From an uncultured Proteiniphilum sp. (GTDB lineage Bacteria; Bacteroidota; Bacteroidia; Bacteroidales; Dysgonomonadaceae): a DNA stretch of 37,429 bases. This document shows positions 9,125 to 17,097 of this stretch, one piece after another. A model generated the notes under the pieces. It was not told the origin of the DNA and made no database searches. It saw nothing but the letters and a program-made list of their open reading frames with translations. Where the stretch lies: contig NZ_CALNAT010000155.1 of the NCBI RefSeq assembly GCF_937873925.1, forward strand, positions 1 to 37,429. Reading direction: 5' to 3'. The first letter of the stretch is position 1. Every line of letters starts with the position of its first letter. A program made the translations under genes and the position numbers.

Positions 9125-10903
9125 TCATAACTCCCCTTTTAAATAGTGCATATATTCCACCGCAGCCAACAGGAAGGCACCTGTACCATATACTTCCGTA
9201 TCATCCAAACCCACTTTCTTTGGATCGGCGCCTATCGCCTGTACAAATCCTACCTTACCATCCTCGTGCACAATGGAGTGTAAAGCACTCCATGCTTTTA
9301 TTGCTATCGGCAAATATTTATCCTTATCCAGATATCCCCGGTTTATTCCCCAAAAAAGGCTATAGGTAAAGAATGCCGATGCACTTGATTCAGGCATGGA
9401 ATAGGCAACGGTATCCAATAAAGAAGGGTGCCAGAATCCCTGGTTGTCTTGTAACAGAGCGATCTTTTCCATCATTTCCCGGAATAGGGTTATATAGAAA
9501 CTGCGGGAAGAATAATCTTCAGGAAGATGATCAATAATAATAGTCAATCCCCCGGTCACCCATCCGTTGCCACGTCCCCAAAAGACTTTCTCTCCGTTCT
9601 CTTCACGCATGTTTATATAGCGGGTATCCCGGAAGAAAAGCCTGTCGGGTTTGGAATAAAGGCTGTCATAGGTAACCCGGAATTCTCTGTCCATAAAATC
9701 AAAATACTTGTTATCCCCGGTTATTTTTCCTATACGGGCGAACGAAGTGGGAGCCATAAACAACGCATCGCACCAGCACCAGCGGGAATGGGAACCTTCG
9801 GCATAATAATCAAGGCTTACGGATCGGGGGTGATTGATGATGGAATCCAACATCCGTACCGATTCATGGATCATATGGGGTTCTTTGAACTTATTGTACA
9901 GCATAGCATAAGGTTGCACAATGCATAAGTCATCGGCAAAGTAAGGATTGGGACCGGTCTGCCAGTTGTTTTTACCAGCCACGGTAAGCAGGAAGTCCCA
10001 GTACTTTTGCTCGCCGGTCAGTTCGGCGCATCCGGCCATGCCAATGTACATGGTCGCATTTGTCCAGGCCCAGTATGCATGGGAATTCGGCCATCCCGAT
10101 CCCTTTTGCACCTGGCTCTCAAAATTTATCAACTGCCAGTCGGCTACTCTCCTGATTATTTTCAGGGTTGAATTCCTATTATATTCCTTCCATTGATTTT
10201 TGTCAAAGAAATAATCAAGGATAAGTTCCTTTACCACTGTATGCCCTTTTTCATTCGGATGGTTGCTTTGGCTCATCAATGCATTCAGTTCTTCACCGTT
10301 TTTCGTCTTTTGCCTGAAGGCGGCATAACTATCTACCAATCCCGTCCCGTATTTTACCGAGAGATCCCGTATCTGGTGACTGTATTGCTCTAATGGAGGA
10401 TTGCCATCCAATATATCTTCCGTTAAATCCGGAGTGGGAGTCATCAGGATTACTTTAACACCTTGTCTCTGCGCCTCTTTTATCATTTCTTCCCAGCCCT
10501 GGCGGGATCTGTCCAGACCAATTCCTCTGTCATTCAATGCATAATCAATAAATAAGACATCCGGGTTATGGCAAAGTACATCCTGTTTGAACCGTTTTGC
10601 TCCCTGTTCAGCATTCTCTCCTCCAATAGCTGTGGTTATGGAATTGACCACCGCATAAGGATAGATTTCCTTTACAGCCTCCAATACCTGTTGCGGATAT
10701 GCCTGCATTGTCCTTACATAGGGTGTATTGAAATAACCGGATGGTACACTGTGTCCGTGAAACACCAGATGAATGGTCCTGTTATGCGGCCATTTTTTTT
10801 GTAACTCCTGCCGGATATCTTCCAGATAACCCTGTGGCTGTCCCGTTTGTGCCGTTATACCCAGGGAGAATAAAACAGATATGAATAAAAGAATATATTT
10901 CAT
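9125..10903 (-). CDS. SGNH-type esterase / GH105 unsaturated uronyl hydrolase fusion
   Basis: Secreted two-domain enzyme of 592 residues with a signal peptide (about 1-19). Residues about 40-235 look like an SGNH hydrolase: Ser52 in FHGHSVPSG, glycines 94-95 in AIGGEN, Asn124 in YALNDRG, and His215 in SNHPNEKGH. The usual catalytic Asp three residues before that His is Gln212. Residues about 245-592 are a GH105 alpha/alpha barrel: Asp324/Asp325 in YFADDLC, Asp379 in CDALFMAP (the position of the YteR catalytic Asp), and WGRGNGWV at 442-449. GH105 enzymes hydrate and release 4,5-unsaturated uronic acids made by lyases, which fits the heparinase-type lyase encoded next. The SGNH part may remove acyl groups. 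The GH105 call is firm; esterase activity is uncertain because of the Gln. Confidence 0.88.
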   Translation of the reverse strand: MKYILLFISVLFSLGITAQTGQPQGYLEDIRQELQKKWPHNRTIHLVFHGHSVPSGYFNTPYVRTMQAYPQQVLEAVKEIYPYAVVNSITTAIGGENAEQGAKRFKQDVLCHNPDVLFIDYALNDRGIGLDRSRQGWEEMIKEAQRQGVKVILMTPTPDLTEDILDGNPPLEQYSHQIRDLSVKYGTGLVDSYAAFRQKTKNGEELNALMSQSNHPNEKGHTVVKELILDYFFDKNQWKEYNRNSTLKIIRRVADWQLINFESQVQKGSGWPNSHAYWAWTNATMYIGMAGCAELTGEQKYWDFLLTVAGKNNWQTGPNPYFADDLCIVQPYAMLYNKFKEPHMIHESVRMLDSIINHPRSVSLDYYAEGSHSRWCWCDALFMAPTSFARIGKITGDNKYFDFMDREFRVTYDSLYSKPDRLFFRDTRYINMREENGEKVFWGRGNGWVTGGLTIIIDHLPEDYSSRSFYITLFREMMEKIALLQDNQGFWHPSLLDTVAYSMPESSASAFFTYSLFWGINRGYLDKDKYLPIAIKAWSALHSIVHEDGKVGFVQAIGADPKKVGLDDTEVYGTGAFLLAAVEYMHYLKGEL

Positions 10904-10922
10904 TGCTCTTATATTTTATAAA

Positions 10923-12515
10923 TCAATCGGTGATGCTCCCCCACCACGTGTCGTTGGGTTGCCAATCCGCAGATAATTGTTCTTTTCGGATTTCACTCTG
11001 TCTCTTCATTGTTTGTTCTTGTTGCTGTTTCCTGTATACCGTTTCTTTACGGGGATCATAAAGAGAATCGGCTACAGGCAGTTTAGCATTTACCTTTTTC
11101 ATCCAGGTTAATAAATTGTTTTTCAATTCTTTTACCTTTTGCGGAAAATGTGCGTTCAGGAACTCGTTCTCACTCTCATCCAGTTGCAGATTATATAACT
11201 CACTTCTTTCATCTTCATGATAGTAAATCAGTTTCCAATCTCCTTTTCTGATTACGGATGAAGGCTCACCTCCCTGGTTTGCATAATGGGGGAAATGCCA
11301 GTACAGTTCTCTTTCGACCTTCTCCCATTGTTTGTTTTCAATAACCGGACGGATACTTATACCATCCACATGTTGTTTCGGAACGGGTTTAATCCCTGCA
11401 TAATCGAGGATGGTAGGGTAAATATCCATTCCGGTTACCGGGTCATTGAAAGAAGTACCTGCGGTTATTTCCGGTGAATACCGGATGATAAAAGGTACCC
11501 GCAGGCCTCCTTCCCATTGCCGGCCTTTTCCTCCCCGCAGTGGCAGGTTGGAGGTGGAATAATTATCTCCCGAGGACACACCGCCATTGTCGCTGGTGAA
11601 AATAATGATCGTATTGTCGTCAATCCCTGAATACTTGAGTTGTTGCAATACAACCCCCACTGCATCGTCCATCTGCCGGATAAGCCCTGCATAAACAGGG
11701 TTATCCTGATGCTGCCTTACCGGGAGGGTACGGTCAATGATAAAACCATCCTCCGATATGCCCATTCTTTCGGCTTTATCCCTGAAATAGCTCCATCGTT
11801 CTTTTGTTGTCTGTATGGGACTATGCACGGCATAAAAAGACAGATAGGCGAAAAATGGCTTTTCACTCTCTGTTTCCGTATGATTTTTGATGAAAGCGCT
11901 TGTCTCCTTTGCCAGCCGCATAGAAAGATTCTCTCCGGCCGGACCATCGGTTAATTTAGGATTACTATACGGAGAAAAGTATCCGCCATGCGGACTGCCG
12001 GAATCCCATCCTCCAATATTGATATCGAATCCGTGTATCTCCGGTGTTGATTGTTCATCACCCAGATGCCATTTGCCCGCCATAAAAGTCGTGTAGTTTG
12101 CCTCTTTCAACTTCTCCGGCAAGGTCAGTTCATCCGTTGAAAGCCGCCAATTATAATCCGGCGGAAGCATTTTAGTACGCCTGTTCATTTTTCTCCATTC
12201 TTCACCCGATGCTTCGCCTATCCATGTAGTAATCCCATGCCGTGCAGGAGTTTTGCCGGTAAGGATACTGGCCCGTGAAGGGCTTGAAACCTGACAGGCA
12301 GCATAAGCGTTGGTAAATATGGCTCCTTTCCTGGCGATGCTGTCTATATTAGGAGTTTCATAATAACTACTCCCGGTACAGTGCAGGTCTTTCCACCCCA
12401 GATCATCAGCCAGAATGATCAATACATTTGGTTGTTTTTTCCCAGGCGCACCGTATGAAGAAAGTGGCAACAGGGTTGCCCCGGATAATATTGAAAAAAT
12501 TACTTTATTGTGCAT
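10923..12515 (-). CDS. S1-family sulfatase, serine type
   Basis: Secreted sulfatase of 530 residues that should hydrolyse sulfate esters from glycans. After a signal peptide (about 1-22) come the metal-binding ILADDLG motif (34-40) and the sulfatase signature SSPSR with Ser77 at the formylglycine position, then LTGK and TTFMAGKWHLG. Asp and Asn metal ligands appear in IIIFTSDNGG. Ser instead of Cys means maturation by the radical-SAM enzyme anSME, which is not encoded here. The C-terminus (YNLQLDESEN, then a basic Gln-rich tail) resembles the arylsulfatase A-like group often classed S1_16, but this subfamily is a guess. It lies between GH2 copy B and the GH105 fusion in the same operon. The sulfate position attacked is unknown. 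Confidence 0.92.
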   Translation of the reverse strand: MHNKVIFSILSGATLLPLSSYGAPGKKQPNVLIILADDLGWKDLHCTGSSYYETPNIDSIARKGAIFTNAYAACQVSSPSRASILTGKTPARHGITTWIGEASGEEWRKMNRRTKMLPPDYNWRLSTDELTLPEKLKEANYTTFMAGKWHLGDEQSTPEIHGFDINIGGWDSGSPHGGYFSPYSNPKLTDGPAGENLSMRLAKETSAFIKNHTETESEKPFFAYLSFYAVHSPIQTTKERWSYFRDKAERMGISEDGFIIDRTLPVRQHQDNPVYAGLIRQMDDAVGVVLQQLKYSGIDDNTIIIFTSDNGGVSSGDNYSTSNLPLRGGKGRQWEGGLRVPFIIRYSPEITAGTSFNDPVTGMDIYPTILDYAGIKPVPKQHVDGISIRPVIENKQWEKVERELYWHFPHYANQGGEPSSVIRKGDWKLIYYHEDERSELYNLQLDESENEFLNAHFPQKVKELKNNLLTWMKKVNAKLPVADSLYDPRKETVYRKQQQEQTMKRQSEIRKEQLSADWQPNDTWWGSITD

Positions 12516-12553
12516 AATTGTCCATTGAAGTTATTCATTTTCAATCCTTATTA

Positions 12554-12585
12554 CGCTACTCATGTACTTGCTTAATGAGATAGCG
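12554..12585. other. Strong intergenic stem-loop between GH2 copy B and sulfatase genes
   Basis: CGCTACTCAT (12554-12563) pairs with ATGAG-A-TAGCG (12575-12585), giving 10 bp with one bulged base and an 11-base loop. It fills much of the 77-base gap. On the coding (minus) strand no T-tract follows, so it is more likely an mRNA-stabilising or processing element than a terminator for this operon. Confidence 0.6.
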
Positions 12586-12592
12586 CTTTTAC

Positions 12593-15292
12593 TCACTTAT
12601 TATATTCTTTCAGGTATTCCAGTAAACTATGAAATAATGCTTTCACCTCCGGTTCGTTACTGCAAGCGAATAAGTCCGAAGAGCAGACCAGCGCTTTGCT
12701 TCCGGGAAGCTGATAGATTAATCCCAGTTTATGGTTACGCTCAAAATTATCTATTACCTGTACAATCGGGAAATAGTCGGCCGGCATGTCGTCAAGAATC
12801 ATAGGCCGCGAATTCTTCACAATATTCCACCACTGCCAGTTGGTATGCGAATCGGTAGGGAAAGAGTTGAATATCCCATGTCCGGGGTTTTCCACCAATA
12901 ACCCTAAAGTACCGGGCGAAGGTTCGATATCCAAACTTTCAGCTACACCTTTAAATACTTTGAAATTCCAGAAATCGCTGATAAATAAACCTCCTACAGA
13001 TTGTTCTCGGATATCTTTCTCCATGGGGATATATAAAACGGGTTTTCCCGCTTCATATAGCTTTTCAAAAAGTTTTTTATCACGGGTAACGGTTACCCCA
13101 TTGAAATGGGCTTCGGCTATTTTTGTGGTAGTGTAGTGCGGATATACCCAGATATCCCAAGAATTCCGATAATCCGTTTCTTTCACAGCCACCTGAAATT
13201 TCATTTTTGCCGGTTCATTGATATCGTTTAAAGGAATACTCAAAGTTGTCAAAGAATTCAGTTGCCCCTGGGAAATGACCGGGCAGACAATGTCTTTCCT
13301 GTAAATAATTTCACCGGATTCGGTGGATAATGTACAGGAGACTGTCTTATCCGTTATGTCAGCCTGTCCGTAATGGGCGATCTGTATCTCTGCAGTAAAT
13401 ATCTCGTCCCTGCTCCAGCAGTATTTCGGGAAGCGTGCCAACGGTACAACATCCGTACAGAATTCAGTCCATTTTTCCTGTGAAATAACACCTTTGGATT
13501 CCATGAAAGCGTCGAGGATACCCACGAGGGCAGTTCCCTGGCCGGGATAGTCCTGTAAGTCGAGTAGCTGGAATCCGCCAAAACCGGGGGTACGCAATGC
13601 CATCTCTATCTCTTCCCTGTAACACAAGGCGGCCAGTGCACCCGAAGCTTGTAAGAAAGTGCTTGCCTGTATGCCCATCCCTGCCTGTTCCAACCGGTTT
13701 TTGAATACCATGAAGTTCAAAGGGCGCAGGACGCCTGTATATTTATCAGTTTCCTCAAAATTGGGATATATCTGGTATTGTCCCGTTTCATGCCCGATGG
13801 CAGGTTTACCCAACTTTTGATTGGCAGAAGAAAAATCACGCAATGTATTCGGGATAAGACAATTGATTACCCCTCCCCTGTCGGAATCAGCAAATGAGAA
13901 AGAACCCCTCAAGTCGGTACTGTTATCCGGAGCCACTTTCCCATGCCGCATGGCCACAAAGAAATCTTCCAAGGAATGCGTTTGAGGGTTCCAGTAATGA
14001 TTGTTTGTTCCCAGCGCATAAAGATGGCGCTGATCCGCCTCTTTTAACTCTTTTACGATATTTGCCATTATCGCGGTATCCCCTTCCAGTTCATTTCCCA
14101 GACTGAACATAACGAATGAGGGATGATTCCCATATTCCTCTATAATGCGGCGCCCTTCCTGCTTCATATAGGATATAAGGAGAGTATCCGTCTCACGGTA
14201 GGTTCCCCATAAAGGCAGTTCCGGTTGCAGGAATACACCTGCTTCATCGGCGGCGATGAAAGCGGCCTTGGGTGGAGTCCATGAATGATAACGCACATGA
14301 TTAAGGCCATAAGAGCGAACGATGGAGAAATATCTTCTCCAGTCATCTATCTCCATGCCTGCATATCCGGTAAGCGGGAAAACCCCGCATTCATTTTTAC
14401 CCCGCAGGAAAACTGTCCTGCCATTGTTCACGAATCGTGTTCCCCGTGTTGTGAAATTCCTGATCCCGCTACGAACAGTCTTTGAATCATTTCCCTGAAT
14501 GTTTACCTGAAATGTATAAAGAATAGGCGTATATTCATCCCACAAGGCAGGATCGGGTATCTTTATTTCCATTTGGCATTCCGAATCACCCGGTATTATA
14601 TTTACCCACATTTCTTTTTGTGAAACGATTTTGCCCTCTTCATTTTTAACGGTAACCCCTATTTTCTGATTGTCCAAAGGGATTTTGGTATGATTGCCAA
14701 GAGATACCCGAATCATACAATTCCCATCCATCGAAGTTTCAATCCGTATTTGCCGGATAGATATATCCGGCAGCACCTTTACATAAAAGTCACCCAGGAT
14801 GCCATTCCAATTGGTTTGGGTGTGCTCTGAATAGGCATGCGAACCTCCCAGCGGAAGCAGGCTTTTGGTATTATCAATTTTTATGGCAATATGGTTTTTG
14901 CCTGCTTCAAACAATGAGTCGATTCTGTAAACATGGGGTGTGGAAACGCTATTCCGGCTACCCACCGGTTTTCCGTTAATGTATACTTCCGATACTTTCG
15001 TGCGTTCCATATACAGTTCGACCGGACGGTTTACCCAGGAGGAGGGGATCATCACTTCTTTTTCATACCAGGCAACTCCCTGGTAACTGTGTGTTTCACT
15101 CAGCATATTGGTAGCGGAATCTGTGGGTTCATAACCTACATTATTCTCAGCAAGGGAACCCGGAAGAATGACTTTATACTGCACCGAATCGATACTTACA
15201 GTCCATTCGCCGGACAGATCTATCCGGGTTTCCGGTTGTGCGCAGGAAACCATCCACCCTATAAAACCAATCGATAACAGAATCTTCTTCAT
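12593..15292 (-). CDS. Glycoside hydrolase family 2 lipoprotein (GH2 copy B)
   Basis: Probable beta-glycosidase of 899 residues. MKKILLSIGFIGWMVSCAQ is a lipoprotein signal with Cys18. It has the same domain order as copy A: sugar-binding beta-domain, Ig-like domain, TIM barrel and shared C-terminal region. The acid/base is Glu401 in SLGNELEG and the nucleophile Glu502 in GHETGQY. This copy is the most divergent: it has YHSWTPP where the others have FHSWCPP, ETGQ instead of EIGQ, and 101 rather than 84-88 residues between the two Glu. Its substrate may therefore differ. Its ATG overlaps the stop of the Asp-rich protein gene (ATGA at 15289-15292), showing translational coupling. Specificity is not readable from sequence. 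Confidence 0.9.
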   Translation of the reverse strand: MKKILLSIGFIGWMVSCAQPETRIDLSGEWTVSIDSVQYKVILPGSLAENNVGYEPTDSATNMLSETHSYQGVAWYEKEVMIPSSWVNRPVELYMERTKVSEVYINGKPVGSRNSVSTPHVYRIDSLFEAGKNHIAIKIDNTKSLLPLGGSHAYSEHTQTNWNGILGDFYVKVLPDISIRQIRIETSMDGNCMIRVSLGNHTKIPLDNQKIGVTVKNEEGKIVSQKEMWVNIIPGDSECQMEIKIPDPALWDEYTPILYTFQVNIQGNDSKTVRSGIRNFTTRGTRFVNNGRTVFLRGKNECGVFPLTGYAGMEIDDWRRYFSIVRSYGLNHVRYHSWTPPKAAFIAADEAGVFLQPELPLWGTYRETDTLLISYMKQEGRRIIEEYGNHPSFVMFSLGNELEGDTAIMANIVKELKEADQRHLYALGTNNHYWNPQTHSLEDFFVAMRHGKVAPDNSTDLRGSFSFADSDRGGVINCLIPNTLRDFSSANQKLGKPAIGHETGQYQIYPNFEETDKYTGVLRPLNFMVFKNRLEQAGMGIQASTFLQASGALAALCYREEIEMALRTPGFGGFQLLDLQDYPGQGTALVGILDAFMESKGVISQEKWTEFCTDVVPLARFPKYCWSRDEIFTAEIQIAHYGQADITDKTVSCTLSTESGEIIYRKDIVCPVISQGQLNSLTTLSIPLNDINEPAKMKFQVAVKETDYRNSWDIWVYPHYTTTKIAEAHFNGVTVTRDKKLFEKLYEAGKPVLYIPMEKDIREQSVGGLFISDFWNFKVFKGVAESLDIEPSPGTLGLLVENPGHGIFNSFPTDSHTNWQWWNIVKNSRPMILDDMPADYFPIVQVIDNFERNHKLGLIYQLPGSKALVCSSDLFACSNEPEVKALFHSLLEYLKEYNK

Positions 15293-17097
15293 TTCGATAT
15301 CTTTTTCCAGTCACCCGAATAATATGCTTTATCCAGTTGTAATTGCATCTCATTGTCTCCGGAAAGTTGTGCAAGATGGCGCAAATCCCTGTAGACATAG
15401 AAATTAAGCCAGAATCCATAACTGTATTTCTCGAACCGGGTACGCGGTTGTTTCCAGAAGGCATACCAGGAAGTATTAAGCCGGTGTTTTTCCGCTACTT
15501 CCATTGCCTGTTGGGCACGTTGCCATATCTCATGGGTACAGATATCGAATAAGGCACGCACATCCTCGTATTTCATATTTGCGGTATCATAAATTGTTCC
15601 CCTGTCGTCAATACCCAGCTCAATGAGAGAGATGCGTTCTTCGAACTTGCCGTCACCATCCAGGTCATATTCAACAAGATCAAAGAAACCGTTATCATCC
15701 GTATCTGCGTACCTGACTGTCGCCCATGAGTCAGGGTCGGGATAGAGACGCTGTTCTACGTGACGAGAGTCGTATAACCCACCGTATCCCTGAAAATAGG
15801 AAGCATTCTGGTCTATCCGCCATGCACCCCATTCAGCACCATACAGGTGAATACGCCCATCTATGGGCGACAGGTATAATTTCCCTTTTCCCGAATTGTC
15901 TTCGTCAAATTCACCCCTGTCACCAATGGCGTCCGACTGTTTATGGCTATCGAGCCCGCCTTTGGCTGCCCCCACCTTGAACAGATCATAAGGATAATAG
16001 AGTTCCACGCGTTCCCAGCGGTTACAATCATCGTCTTCATCAAAAACAAACCAGCAGTAATCCCACTCACCCTCTTTAAAGGTCATATCATACGCTACGG
16101 TTTCATCCGGATAAATGAGTGCTTCCATCTGTCTCCAACGGGGATCATACATGTATTTATCGGCTTCGGGCAATCCTCTTAAATTTTTGAAAGTATGTAC
16201 CTGGTCGGCATACTCAAAGCCTTTTCCGGCAAAATGAACAGTCATATCGAGATCAAACTCGTTTCCCTGACCATTGTCGTTATCCATATCCCAGGCGATA
16301 CTTGCCCAGGTGATCCGTTGGCTGTACAGAATATCGTGTTCAGGGTCGATCTTTTCGAATCTTTTGTCTTTTGGTTCGTCCGGCCGGGGTCTGATATAAG
16401 GAACATCCATCAACCGGAGAGCCATTTCAGTCAGACCATCTTCGTCGTAATCATAAAAAATAAACGGATTCTCGCAATTGAAACGGGTATCTGCCACCCT
16501 GAAGCTGGAGTTATGTCCCTTTAGCAGCAAGGTATTCCCATGATAATCCTGATAAAAGTTAGCATGCCCGTTCCGTTCCCAGCAAAAGGGAAGGAGTTTG
16601 TTCCAATCGATAAAGGTTTTGATATCGTCTTCTTCTATATCGATCACAATGATAAAGTCGGATTTGTAATCGGGACTGTAACGGACATCTTCTTTCCCGT
16701 TATAAATAACAATTTGCAGGTCGGCCATACCATCATCGTCAGTATCCACCCAGTCAATAGACAGATCCTCCGGCCCGCCGAATATCCCGTCTTTATTCAG
16801 GTCTATCAGCAAACAATCATTGTCGGTATCGCCTTCCGTATCGCCGTATTGCATATCACCGTCGTCATCGACCCACATCACCGGAATACTGTCCAGAATA
16901 AATGTACGGATAATATCAGGCGCTCCATCTCCGGTCAAATCCTCATAAGTGATAGTCGATTTATCCGTTACCAGCGGGAACCTCCAGGGAGTTAACCGGG
17001 TGTTCTGGTTCCAATATCTTTGCTGGGCATACAAGCTGTATGCCGATAAAACAGTGAAAAGCGAGATTAGTAACAATTTATTGCTGTAATACTTCAT
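15289..17097 (-). CDS. Unrecognised secreted Asp-rich protein with calcium-loop repeats
   Basis: 602 residues with an N-terminal signal peptide ending near YAQQ (about 25). I do not recognise the family. At least eight acidic DxDxDG-like loops are spread along it: 53-61 (DLTGDGAPD), 77-81, 99-104, 118-126 (DTDDDGMAD), 216-224 (DYDEDGLTE), 270-275, 465-473 and 478-484 (DLDGDGKFE). These resemble EF-hand, dockerin or FG-GAP calcium loops. The middle is rich in Trp, Tyr and Asp. The last 90 residues look helical and less acidic. No known CAZyme catalytic motif is seen. It overlaps GH2 genes by ATGA at both ends (17094-17097 and 15289-15292), so its product is made in step with both enzymes. It could be a calcium-dependent glycan-binding protein, a scaffold or a new enzyme. 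Confidence 0.75.
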   Translation of the reverse strand: MKYYSNKLLLISLFTVLSAYSLYAQQRYWNQNTRLTPWRFPLVTDKSTITYEDLTGDGAPDIIRTFILDSIPVMWVDDDGDMQYGDTEGDTDNDCLLIDLNKDGIFGGPEDLSIDWVDTDDDGMADLQIVIYNGKEDVRYSPDYKSDFIIVIDIEEDDIKTFIDWNKLLPFCWERNGHANFYQDYHGNTLLLKGHNSSFRVADTRFNCENPFIFYDYDEDGLTEMALRLMDVPYIRPRPDEPKDKRFEKIDPEHDILYSQRITWASIAWDMDNDNGQGNEFDLDMTVHFAGKGFEYADQVHTFKNLRGLPEADKYMYDPRWRQMEALIYPDETVAYDMTFKEGEWDYCWFVFDEDDDCNRWERVELYYPYDLFKVGAAKGGLDSHKQSDAIGDRGEFDEDNSGKGKLYLSPIDGRIHLYGAEWGAWRIDQNASYFQGYGGLYDSRHVEQRLYPDPDSWATVRYADTDDNGFFDLVEYDLDGDGKFEERISLIELGIDDRGTIYDTANMKYEDVRALFDICTHEIWQRAQQAMEVAEKHRLNTSWYAFWKQPRTRFEKYSYGFWLNFYVYRDLRHLAQLSGDNEMQLQLDKAYYSGDWKKISK

